From NCBI GenBank assembly GCA_947561585.1, contig CANNZV010002293.1:62001-126000 (forward strand): a DNA stretch of 64,000 bases, read 5' to 3'. The notes below the pieces were generated by a model. It was given only the letters and a program-made list of their open reading frames with translations, searched no databases and had not been told where the DNA came from. Each line of letters opens with the position of its first letter. The stretch's first letter is position 1. The DNA is from Caprella mutica (taxonomy: Eukaryota; Arthropoda; Malacostraca; Amphipoda; Caprellidae). The translations under genes were made by a program, and so were the position numbers. Shown piece after piece: positions 10,194-20,977 of this stretch.

Positions 10194-12827
10194 TGTAGGC
10201 TTGACACCTTAGTGCTTATTATTAGAATATAATTTTCGTCTATTTTGACTGGTATTAAATCCTAATTGTGATACACTAAGAAAATAAACATAAATTTGTG
10301 GATAAACTCAAACATATTATATTTTAAATTATACATTACCTCCTAAGTTTAATGTTTATCCTATATATGAGAGAAAATTTAGGCAAGATTAAAATCAAGT
10401 TTTTGTGAAAACTTAAATATCCCATGTATATTTTCTTACTAAAACATCTCTCTTTCTCTATATTTCCATCTAATTCACCATTTCCTTTTTATCTTCTCGT
10501 TCTTTCTCTATTCCTTTCCACAAGTGTTCAAATTGTTTGAAATTCATTTTCGAAAACAGAGTGACAAATGCAATGTTTTCCCTCACCACAGGAGTAACTG
10601 TGCAATCTTAGGGCTGTTGAGGGATTATTTACATGGAGACTGAGTGTTGCTTTAGGTAAACATCTAAACAATTATTATTTTCCTTTTATGTAAAATTATG
10701 GAAATGTTTCTTATTTCTCTCGAGTGAAAATTATCTGTTTCCTAATTTTTTTTTCGTATTATTGCCTGAATATAAATGCAATTTATTTTTAGTGACGCAT
10801 AATGTAAATTATAGTTTCTCTTTTGATTTAGTTGATTATTGTTAAACTTCAATTCATCTTATTTTACAATATAACTACACTATATTGTACATACGATAAT
10901 TAAAGACAACTTCTAGACCGTTCAAAGTACACCCAGTCCAATTCAATATTTATACTGATTCCATCTAATTCTGACTAGAAATTTAAAATGTCTCATTGAA
11001 CGAAAAAAAAAAAAAGAGTCACTGAACATTGTTATTTTTTCAATGATAAGCAAAAGAGATTTTCTGCACATGAATAACTTATGGTTTACGAGTAATTTTG
11101 TAACATTAAATGTTGTCATTTCTCTTCCAATCTATAAATATCCCCGTAAAGTGTAAACCAATCCAATTCAAATCCGGTGAAGTTGAGGAAAGGGAAGAGA
11201 TAAAATTTGCATTCGATTGGAACTGCCTCGGAAACTTTCTGAATTGATTACAGGAGAGAAAAAGATAAGTTTGGAGTAGCTTTAAATGAAGTAAATAACA
11301 TCTAAACTGGTATCAAATTCATAATTAGTAGATTAGGATAAAGAATCAATTTGAATATCTATTTTGTGTACAATAACCTTATTAACACTAGATTAATTTT
11401 GTTCCGTTTTGAATCGGGTAGTTGAGTGTGAAAAGGAGGGGGTGTAATATTTACCCCCCATTTAAGTCCTAGACTACTATAGATATTATTTTTCAGGAAA
11501 CTTCCATGTTTGAAAATATCAGATAATAAAGATTTTAAAGGAGTTGTATCAATAATAAATAAGACCATTAACAGGCACAGTCTTTTAATGGAGAACACTG
11601 TACATACTACAAATATTGCACTGTAACTAGATTATCCATTTGAGATCTGATCGTAACTTAAGCAGTTTCATAAGATATATATTTATTATGTTCGTATTTT
11701 CTAATAATTTACAAATAGTAAACTTAATATGTGTTTTGGGTATTGATTTAAATTCAAAGTATTGTTAACTTAATTGTTGTTTCAAATGATTAAGTCACTC
11801 TTGCTTGTGAAAAAGAAAGTAACTCCAAGAAAAATAGTTATTGAGAGAATCACTTTTAAATATCGAAAAACTTTCAGTTTTCACAGATTTTCTGACATGA
11901 TGACTATCAAATTCGCTCAAAATATATCCAAATTCTCCGCCAGCAAAGTAGGCCATTCGGACAATTTTTTAGCCGTCATAACACATTTTGGCAATATTTG
12001 GACTTATCCCCATTTCGCCAGCAGGAGTGAATTGGATTACTTAATTATATTTCTTCATAATGCAAATATAATTATTTTGAATGATGTATGAATTGATTTA
12101 TCTATATATTTAACCATCAATGTCTCAGATAATCTATTTTTCTATTCATTAATTTTTAATTTATCTATGATTTTATTTAATGAAATATTACTTTTGAATT
12201 TATTATTTTATACTTGTTTAAACTTCCTCCTCATTTCACCAGCCATTGTATAGTTTTCCCCAAACTGCATATAACTTTTCGCTTCAAAACATCACAGAGA
12301 CTATTATTATAAAGATGAAAATTAGAAACTGTCGGTAACAGGAGAATAATGGTAGCTATGCTACGAAACAAAATGCGGCTCTTAAGCCCCGTCCAGAAGT
12401 TCCTAGAAATCACTTTTTTCATCTTTATACCCTTATGAATTTTTTATCTTCTTTCGCTCTTTCCTCTTTCTCACTAAGGTAGGACTTTATATGCACGGAG
12501 TGTTGTGTTGCTCCTGAGCTGATTTTTGATCGACAGCAAATGTCGAACATCGAACTGTTATTTTCTAACACAATTTTCTCTTTCTATGGTATATATTAAA
12601 AGATGGATGGCTGATGGTGTTTTCGTTTGCTTGATAACATTTTTATTTTTTGTATGCATTATATAATTAGTATTTGAACATAAACATACAGAGGAAGAAT
12701 GCAAGACCTATGATTTTAGCATCGTAAAGTTTAAACAAATTGTAGATGAGTAAAGCTCAACAATAAATGTCTTAAGATAATTTTTTGAATATTTTATAAT
12801 TAGCCTTATGAAAAAGGTAGATCTCTC
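10194..12827. other. AT-rich non-genic stretch
   Basis: No supported gene. A pyrimidine tract with AG at 10576-10591 and GTAAAC at 10656 resemble splice sites, but all three frames between them contain stops. Open frames at 11359-11598, 11774-12091 and 12231-12422 show no recognisable motif and read as AT-rich chance frames. Confidence 0.5.
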
Positions 12828-13140
12828 GACTTTCAAAGAGACCAAATTGTTGGTACGCGTATGACATGCGCTGGTGTAACAGAAACTGTCCAAATATTTG
12901 GTGTTACAAGAGCTAGTGTCTCAAAAGTAATGACTTCCTTTGAAAGAGAAGGAAAAACGTCCTCTGCCAAGAACAGGTCTGGCTGAAAGGTGTGGTTATC
13001 TGATCGAATTGTTAGAGCAAATTGGAAGACCAGGGCTCCAAGCATCACTTGAGAGCACAATGAACACCTTGAAAACACAATTTCAACAAAACTGTTCTTT
13101 GGGATCTCCAAAAAATTGTATTCCACGGAGGAACGTCAAG
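12828..13140 (+). pseudogene. Tc1-type transposase, N-terminal DNA-binding fragment, decayed
   Basis: The plus strand reads DFQRDQIVGTRMTCAGVTET, then VQIFGVTRASVSKVM, then FEREGKTSSAKNRSG. Tc1-like transposases typically have DFQRG.IVGAR.AGASVT.TA, followed by LGVSRATVSKVM and GKTSSAKR.SGRK, so the first helix-turn-helix domain is clear. An in-frame TGA follows NRSG. Homology then resumes with DRIVRANWKTRAPSIT, a second TGA, and EHNEHLENTISTK (family: ELNEHLE.PVSTKTVRREL). The catalytic DDE domain is missing and I found no inverted termini, so this is a dead fragment. Longer open frames on the opposite strand and in another plus frame (12833-13126 and 12940-13173) overlap it and are shadows. 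Confidence 0.9.
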
Positions 13141-13343
13141 GTGTTTTCATATTATTGTGTAACACGTGTATAATTTTTGTCAAAATTTAAACTTACATTT
13201 TTTAACAATTTATGATATATTCTGGCCACCTTTGGAATTGAACACATTTGTATTGTATGCTAATGCTCAACTGATAATATTTTACATGAAGTATAAATAT
13301 TAAATTGAAAAATAACGTGTGTACATATATGTTCGTGTTACTA

Positions 13344-14424
13344 TATAGCGTCAACGCGGGTAATTCCCCTGCACCTGAAATGTGATGAAATTACCCCGCA
13401 ACTCTCTTATCTCCAAAACTATTCGGAAATTTAAATTTCTGTTTACGTCATTAGAAAGAGCAGGTTTTCAACCCTCAGGACAGATAATATTATCCATGTT
13501 AGGTGTTATTAAGTATTTTAAAATATTCTTTTAAATAGTACACCATAAAATTATGCACCAATCATTTGCATTCGTAAAATCAGATAATTTTGCAAGATTT
13601 GCTGCAGAATCCTCAATTCTTAATCAAATTTGATCACGTTTGTGACATATTATAGGTTAATCAGCGTACTTTAAGAAACCATCTCCTTTTTTTGTTTCAG
13701 GTCAGCCAAAAATTGACTACATGGCAACAAAGTATTGCGGGGTTTTGCCTGGCATGAAAAAAAATATGTAGGGCATTATCCCGCACTTTTACAGTACTAT
13801 AAAATGTTGAATTTTGAGAATGACATTTTCAGGTGGCTCAATATTGAGCCTCCTAACTTTCATAGGTGTTACTTGTTCAAACACATGACGCTATTTCCAA
13901 GTGTTGTACTAGCGTACTTTTAATATTGTTTCTAAGAGTTTCGAAGCTGTTCTTTACGATGGTGTAATCTAAATTTGAATTGATGTATTAGTTCTCAAGT
14001 TAATAGGGCTGCAGGCCATTAACCTGCAATGTTAGTTAGTATAGCTACTATAAGGGGCTTGATAGTATTAATTGTGTGTATATGTTGGTTTCAATTCAAA
14101 AATGTATATTTCTTGTATATAACTTGTAATCTTTCTTCTAATATCTTCAATAAACTATTATTAATGTAGGATATTGCTTGGAGTGATGCAGGATAATGCC
14201 CTGAATGGTGCAGGATTATTGTCCGGTTTGCTAGGGTATCAAATTTTTTAGAAAAAGTTGGATAACTATTAACCCATTGGTCATAAGGCTAAGCCGTTTT
14301 TTACATATAGAGTTCGTGACTACCATTTCCTTTTGCATTTTACAGATCTTCACTATCTGTAATTGTTATAAAGATAATTGGACTTGTTCACTAAGTGCGG
14401 GGCAATGCCCGCGTTGACGCTATA
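13344..14424. mobile_element. TA-flanked TIR element with eight subterminal motifs
   Basis: A 1081-bp element bounded by perfect 17-bp inverted ends, TATAGCGTCAACGCGGG at 13344-13360 and its reverse complement at 14408-14424. The outer TA dinucleotides could be the target duplication, as in Tc1/mariner-type elements. A GC-rich word of consensus TGCGGGRTAATGCCC occurs eight times in both orientations. They lie at about 13356, 13391, 13736, 13771, 14014, 14187, 14209 and 14396. These words stand out sharply against the AT-rich interior. An open frame at 13735-13923 overlaps two of the motifs and shows no transposase signature. The element is probably non-autonomous. Confidence 0.85.
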
Positions 14425-15398
14425 ATTAATTTACACATTTCATACTTTATAAATAACAATAATTCAAGCTTATATTATAATTTAATGTTATAGTAATATG
14501 TTAGTAGTGCTATATATTTTCAATAGCCATTATAAATCCTAATATATTAATTAATGCATTGAGTTTCTTCTCATCAGTAGAAAATGTTTGTTGAAAATAC
14601 AATATATGTACGTCTCTAAATTGTATGCATTTCAATTTATTCTTCATTTTGAGACAAAATTGAAATTTTCTCTTTGTAATATTTTGCTAAACAATAAATC
14701 TCTGATATTTGAATGAAAATAGTACCTAGATATATTATTATAATAGAAGAGTAATTTTCACTGCATCAATTAACTCATTCTATTGTCAAGTTGTGATGAT
14801 ATCATTATAAGTTAATTAAAATAATGTCGATTCTGTTATTGAACGTATTACTTATATTTCCCTTTTATACAGTTTTTATTTTGTATTATTTTAATGTTGC
14901 TATCGTGAGAGTAACTTCGGATTGAATGAATTTTTAGGAGATGCTGACATCATTTTGTTCAAAAATGTCTTGTTATTAGTTTGACTTTGGATATCTACAT
15001 TTTTTGGTAAGTAATATCTATATACGATGATAATCTAGTCAATGTATATAATTAAATTGTTCATATGGTATATGATTAAAAATAAAATATTAAAAATTAT
15101 GATTAAATTGGTCATATGGTATTCAATCAAGATGGATATGAAATAATCTACTCACTTTTCAATCTAACTGCTCCTTCGAGTTTATTTGTTTTTCATTTCC
15201 GAAGCAGAAGCTCCGATAAAGTGTTAGGATTGTATCAAAGTAAACAATGACTACTTTCGATTTGAAAATGATCAAATATATAATCCAATTGATAAAAGAA
15301 ACAATGAAAGGGTGTATTACAAAAAAGAAAATTAATATTTAGTAATCAATACCGTAATTGTTTTCAGTTTATAAATACACTAACAATTTTGTTTTTAC
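14425..15398. other. AT-rich spacer
   Basis: No gene seen. A word of the form ATTAAATTGGTCATATGGTAT is present twice in degenerate form, near 15050 and 15105, as a small local duplication. Confidence 0.5.
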
Positions 15399-15520
15399 CG
15401 ACTCAGCCAATCTAAACATCGGAACAAATTGTGTTAGTTCATTCGTTTGTTAATTGGAGTTCAGTGGCTACCCTTTGAAGTTGAAAATAATTAGACTGTT
15501 GAGGTATCGGATATTTTGGG
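15399..15520. repeat. 122-bp dispersed repeat, copy 1 (partner at 34261-34382)
   Basis: From CGACTCAGCCAATCTAAACA to GGATATTTTGGG this segment aligns without gaps with 34261-34382, with only a handful of differences. The homology begins and ends sharply at the same words in both copies. No inverted ends or target duplication were seen. It is too short for a coding element. It may be a SINE-like, solo-terminus or MITE-like family, in the same orientation at both sites. Confidence 0.9.
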
Positions 15521-17978
15521 TTCGTAAATCATAAGATTATAAAAAAATAAAATACCAACTCGTCTAATTTATAAATTATTATTAATTTATAGTTAGAAGA
15601 TGTCTCTCTCTTTCTTTTAGAACAGATCAGGTCTTACTAATTAGTTTGTGAAATATATGTTATAGAATAAATTCAAATAAATTCAATTTTGTCACCGATT
15701 GAAAGAAAAAAGATGAAATAGGTTATCAATAATTAATTATTTATTTGTTGATAAAGCTATTCTCTCATAACTGATATTTCATAGTGTGTTTTAATCATCT
15801 GTTGAAAATATATAATATTGAATAGTTCGATTGAAAAGAAGATAAGTTTGTAAATCTACGACTTTTTCAATACAGATAACTGTGTGAATGTTCATCAAAT
15901 TTTATTGTGCTAAAAATATCAATAATAGTTTTATATTTATTCATTTCAAGATACATATATAAATATTTAATATTAATAATACTACTCACATTTTAAACAT
16001 TTACTATAAATATTGATTCTATTCATGTATTTTATAATTATTTTATAATTATCTATTTGATTCGATAATTTACACTTCATTATTATTTATTTATTTCATT
16101 TTAAAGCAATCATTTACTACAAAGATACACTGCGTGAACAGACATAAATGGACATATAATTCATGTTTTACTGAAAAAATTGTTCAATTTATTTGTAGTT
16201 CAAACCTTTTCAATTTCCATTCCGTGCAGCTAAAATAAAACTATTAAAACGTATTTTTAATTTTCAAAGCAGAATTTCATACCAGTAGTGCTCCTGAATA
16301 TTAACCTTGCTATTTTACCATCTGAAATACCAAGTACTCAATTCTAATGCCCACCATATCATTGAAATGCTGATATCGACTCCATGTTCTATAATTGCTT
16401 TTATGCTCTACTTCCTAAGCATCTTAATTTATTAATCCAATTTTTGATAGCATCTGTAGAGCCAAACGGTTCACTGTTAACATGGATGTTATAGTTATGT
16501 TTTATTTATTATCTTTCGGATTAGTTACATGCTTTTATAACATTGGAAGTATTTAACTAGTTCGTGAAAGATTATATATGAGCTCCTTTTGATATCATTG
16601 ATAATTTATACCCCACAAATATCCATAAATTCTAGAGGTGATTTAATTCTTCTTTGAAGTTTTTTTTTATGATTCAAGCTTTCGAACAGGAAAAAATAAG
16701 TGAAATATGTACCATCTATTATCATTCCTGTTCTTGATGATGAAAAGAGCATTTGCTATAAAACTACAACATTGAGTTTGAATTACCTCTTCTGTCTGTA
16801 GACTCAGATAATTGGTTTTGTGCCGCTAGTTTGAATGCTTTAGTAAAGAATAGTAATTAAACTTTATGTCCAGAAATTTGCAGATAGAATTTTTCAACTC
16901 CCATATTTCAAATATCTACACTAAAGGGTGAAACTGCATTGATTCATCTCATGATATATTAAATTACAGAGCGATGCGTATATCTTCAATGTTTTAACAA
17001 TATCGTTTGGATCACGAAAAGAAATTTAATCAATGTGATTCATGAAAATTAATTATTTAATTCATCAAAAATAATGTCATTACAGTATTTAAAAATTATT
17101 TGAAATGAAATTGCAATAAAATAATACGAAATTCAACAAAACTAGAAAATAAAACAAGTAATAGAATATTACATCAAATGATCAAATAAAACAGTTAATG
17201 GTATAACATTAACTGTTTTTTCTTCTATGAATTACTTACACATTAATAATTGTACTAATCATGGAAATTTGATTACTTATCACAATAATACTGCATTTAC
17301 AATAATCTCTCATGATAAATAACAAGCGTACTTTTCATGCTATTTTTTCTCTCTGAGTTACTCAGTTGTTGAAATTTGTAAATTAATGGAAAAGATGATT
17401 ATCCCTGTAAACTGAATCCCTGTTTATAGTAAAGGGATTCACTTTATGAAAACATTATAGTTGAAAAGCATGTATTTGTTATATTTTGTATTTATTGGTT
17501 TCAGCTATGCTAAAATGTATGAATTTATAGAATTAACTTAAGATTCATATCATCATATTCATTTGCATTCTGATAGCGTGTCACTTAACTTGAATATTAT
17601 TTACCGTTATAATACGCAATTTGAGGTCAAAGTGAAACTACTTTGCGTATTCTAATAAAAATATCAATTTTTAAATTGGTCACACGCCCCCAGATACACT
17701 CATTGGTCAATCTCCAGAGCCAATCAATGAGTTAGTAACCTTAAAGACAATATCCTAAAAATTAATAGATAATGAACAATATTTTAAAACTGTATTTTTA
17801 GTGGTAGTATCCTTTTCATTTTTAGCCTTACAGGTACCACCTTTCACAGTTTTACTACAGTACAGTGGATTACAGTGCTAATTAAACTTTATTTTATTCG
17901 ATTCAGTGATGTCCATTACTATAGAGATATTGCCCAAAATGTTCAATGTCCCAATTCATCATTCCAGTTTCTCAGCTT
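15521..17978. other. AT-rich non-genic stretch
   Basis: No gene recognised. It contains the perfect hairpin listed separately at 17188-17219. Confidence 0.5.
17188..17219. other. perfect 13-bp inverted repeat with 6-base loop
   Basis: AAAACAGTTAATG at 17188-17200 is followed by the loop GTATAA and then CATTAACTGTTTT, its exact reverse complement, and more T residues. It may be a tiny foldback, a structured RNA element or chance in AT-rich DNA. Confidence 0.8.
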
Positions 17979-18040
17979 ATTTTCACTTCACTGACGATGC
18001 GTCAAACAATCGTCAGGAATTTCTATCGTCCTGTTAACGT
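17979..18040. repeat. short dispersed repeat upstream of the 32-bp satellite (partner at 36758-36814)
   Basis: ATTTTCACTTCACT, AACAATCGTCA and ATCGTCCTGTTAACGT occur in the same order and orientation as at 36758-36814. Both copies lie upstream of a satellite: 60 bp before the 32-bp array here and about 950 bp before the 22-bp array there. Confidence 0.75.
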
Positions 18041-18100
18041 AAACTGACAGAGTGAATTGACATGACAGAATATTAAACAGAGTGACATATGCTACAGCGT

Positions 18101-20898
18101 ACTATCAGAGAAAAGAGTCACTGTGATGATGTACTATCAGAGAAAAGAGCCACTGAGATGATGTACTATCAGAGAAAAGAGTCACTGTGATGATGTACTA
18201 TCAGAGAAAAGAGTCACTGTGATGATGCACTATCAGAGAAAAGAGTCACTGTGATGATGTGCTGTCAGAGAAAAGAGTCACTGAGATGATGTACTGTCAG
18301 AGAAAAGAGTCACAGAGATGATGTACTATCAGAGAAAAGAGTCACTGTGATGATGTACTATCAGAGAAAAGAGTCACTGTGATGATGTACTATCAGAGAA
18401 AAGAGTCACTGTGATGATGTACTGTCAGAGAAAAGAATCACTGAGATGATGTACTATCAGAGAAAAGAGTCACTGTGATGATGTACTGTCAGAGAAATGA
18501 GTCACTGTGATGATGTACTATCAGAGAAAAGAGTCACTGTGATGATGTACTGTCAGAGAAAAGAGTCACTGTGATGATGTATTATCAGAGAAAAGAGTCA
18601 CTGTGATGATGTACTATCAGAGAGAAGAGTCACTGTGATGATGTACTATCAGAGAAAAGAGTCACTGTGATGATGTACTGTCAGAGAAAAGAATCACTGA
18701 GATGATGTACTATCAGAGAAAAGAGTCACTGTGATGATGTACTGTCAGAGAAATGAGTCACTGTGATGATGTACTATCAGAGAAAAGAGTCACTGTGATG
18801 ATGTACTGTCAGAGAAAAGAGTCACTGTGATGATGTATTATCAGAGAAAAGAGTCACTGTGATGATGTACTATCAGAGAAAAGAGTCACTGTGATGATGT
18901 AATATCAGAGAAAAGAGTCCTTATGATGATGTACTAACAGAGAAAAGAGTCACTGTGATGATGTACTATCAGAGAAAAGAGTCACTGTGATGATGTACTG
19001 TAAGAGAAAAGAGTCACTGTGATGATGTACTATCAGAGAAAAGAGTCACTGTGATGATGTACTATCAGAGAAGAGAGTCACTGTGATGATGTACTATCAG
19101 AGAAAAGAGTCACTATGATGATGTACTGTCAGAGAAAAGAGTCACTGTGATGATGTATTATCAGAGAAAAGAGCCACTGTGATGATGTACTATCAGAGAA
19201 AAGAGTCACTGTGATGATGTACTATCAGATAAAAGAGTCACTGTGATGATGTACTATCAGAAAAAAGAGTCACTGTGATGATGTACTATCAGAGAAAAGA
19301 GTCACTGTGATGATGTACTATCAGAGAAAAGAGTCACTGATATGATGTACTATCAGAGAAAAGAGTCACTGTGATGATATACTATCAGAGAAAAGAGTCA
19401 CTGATATGATGTACTATCAGAGAAAAGAATCATTGTGATGATGTACTATCAGAGAAAAGAGTCACTGTGATGATGTACTATCGGAGGAAAGAGTCACTGT
19501 GATGATGTACTATCAGAGAAAAAGTCACTGTGATGATGTACTATCGGAGAAAAGAGTCACTGTGATGATGTACTATCAGAAGAGAAAAGTGTCACTGTGA
19601 TGATGTACTATCAGAGAAATGAGTCACTTTGATGATGTACTACCAGAGAAAAGAGTCAGTGTGATGATGTACTATTAGATAAAAGAGTCACAGTGATGAT
19701 GTACTATCAGAGAAAAGAGTCACTGTAATGATGTACTGTCAGAGAAAAGAGTCACTGTGATTATGTATTATCAGAGAAAAGAGCCACTGTGATGATGTAC
19801 TATCAGAGAAAAGAGTCACTGTGATGATGTACTATCAGATAAAAGAGTCACTGTGATGATGTACTATCAGAAAAAAGAGTCACTGTGATGATGTACTATC
19901 AGAGAAAAGAGTCACTGTGATGATGTACTGTCAGAGAAAAGAGTCACTGTGATGATGTACTATCAGAGAAAAGAGTCACTGTGATGATGTACTATCAGAG
20001 AAAAGAGTCACTTTGATGATGTACTACCAGAGAAAAGAGTCAGTGTGATGATGTACTATTAGATAAAAGAGTCACTGTGATGATGTACTATCAGAGAAAA
20101 GAGTCACTGTAATGATGTACTATCAGAGTAAAGAGTCACTGAGATGATGTATTATCAGAAAAAAGAGTCACTGTGATGATGTACTATCAGTGAAAAGAGT
20201 CACTGTGATGATGTACTATCAGAGTAAAGAGTCACTGTGATGATGTATTATCAGAGAAAAGAGTCACTGTGATGATGTACTATCAGAGAAAAGAGTCACT
20301 GTGATGAAGTACTATCAGAGAAAAGAGTCACTGTGATGATGTACAATCACAGAAAAGAGTCACTGTGAAGATGTACTGTCAGAGAAAAGAATCACTGTGA
20401 TGATGTACTATCAGAGAATAGAGTCACTGTGATTATTTACTATCAGAGTAAAGAGTCACTGTGATGATGTAGTATCAGAGAAAAGAGTCACTGTGATGAT
20501 GTACTATCAGAGAAAAGAGTCACTGATATGATGTACTATCAGAGAAAAGAATCATTGTGATGATGTACTATCAGAGAAAAGAGTCACTGTGATGATGTAC
20601 TATCGGAGGAAAGAGTCACTGTGATGATGTACTATCAGAGAAAAGTGTCACTGTGATGATGTACTATCAGAGAAAAGAGTCACTGTGATGATATACTATC
20701 AGAGAAGAGGGTCACTGTGATGATGTACTATCAGAGAAAAGAAATCAGAGAAAAGAGTCATTGTGACGATTTACTATCAGAGAAAAGAGTCACTGCGATG
20801 ATGTACTATCAGAGAAAAGAGTCACTGTGATGATGTACTATCAGAGAAAAAAATCACGGTGATGATGTACTACTTTCAGTGAAAAGTATTATGGTGAT
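18101..20898. repeat. 32-bp satellite array, about 87 copies, with higher-order structure
   Basis: The 32-bp unit contains ACTATCAGAGAAAAGAGTCA and then CTGTGATGATGT. Most copies are within two or three changes of consensus. Variant copies repeat at fixed distances. The pair GTCAGAGAAAAGAATCACTG then TCAGAGAAATGAGTC recurs 256 bp apart (8 units), starting at 18423 and 18679. The TACCAGAG variant at 19641 recurs 384 bp later (12 units), at 20025. Occasional small indels occur, for example near 19576 and 20735. The copies degrade after about 20875. Confidence 0.97.
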
Positions 20899-20939
20899 GC
20901 TCTGTATGTAGCTATACAGGATTCTACCATACAGTACGA

Positions 20940-20977
20940 TTCACTATACAGGAGTTCACTATAGAAGAGTTCTACTG
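20940..20977. repeat. pogo-type terminal sequence next to the 32-bp satellite
   Basis: TTCACTATAGAAGAGTTCTA followed by CTG (20955-20977) is the reverse complement of the CAGTAGAACTC...TATAGTGAA termini seen at 33900. A second, truncated version, TTCACTATACAGGAG, lies just before it. CAGT ends and this word resemble pogo/Tigger-type termini. No matching opposite end was found left of the satellite. Confidence 0.6.

Noticed and set aside
9548..10617. AGCCCTAAGAT and its inverse flanking the 43-bp array as terminal repeats
   Set aside because: Only 11 bp match and the surrounding bases do not pair, so a terminal inverted repeat is not supported.
10592..10655. A splice-bounded exon after CCTCACCACAG and before GTAAAC
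   Set aside because: All three frames contain a stop between the two sites.
12833..13126. A 97-codon minus-strand frame
   Set aside because: It is the complement of the Tc1-type transposase remnant on the plus strand.
18101..20898. A CRISPR array
   Set aside because: The 32-bp units are directly adjacent with no unique spacers, and the context is a eukaryotic transposon-rich region. It is a satellite.
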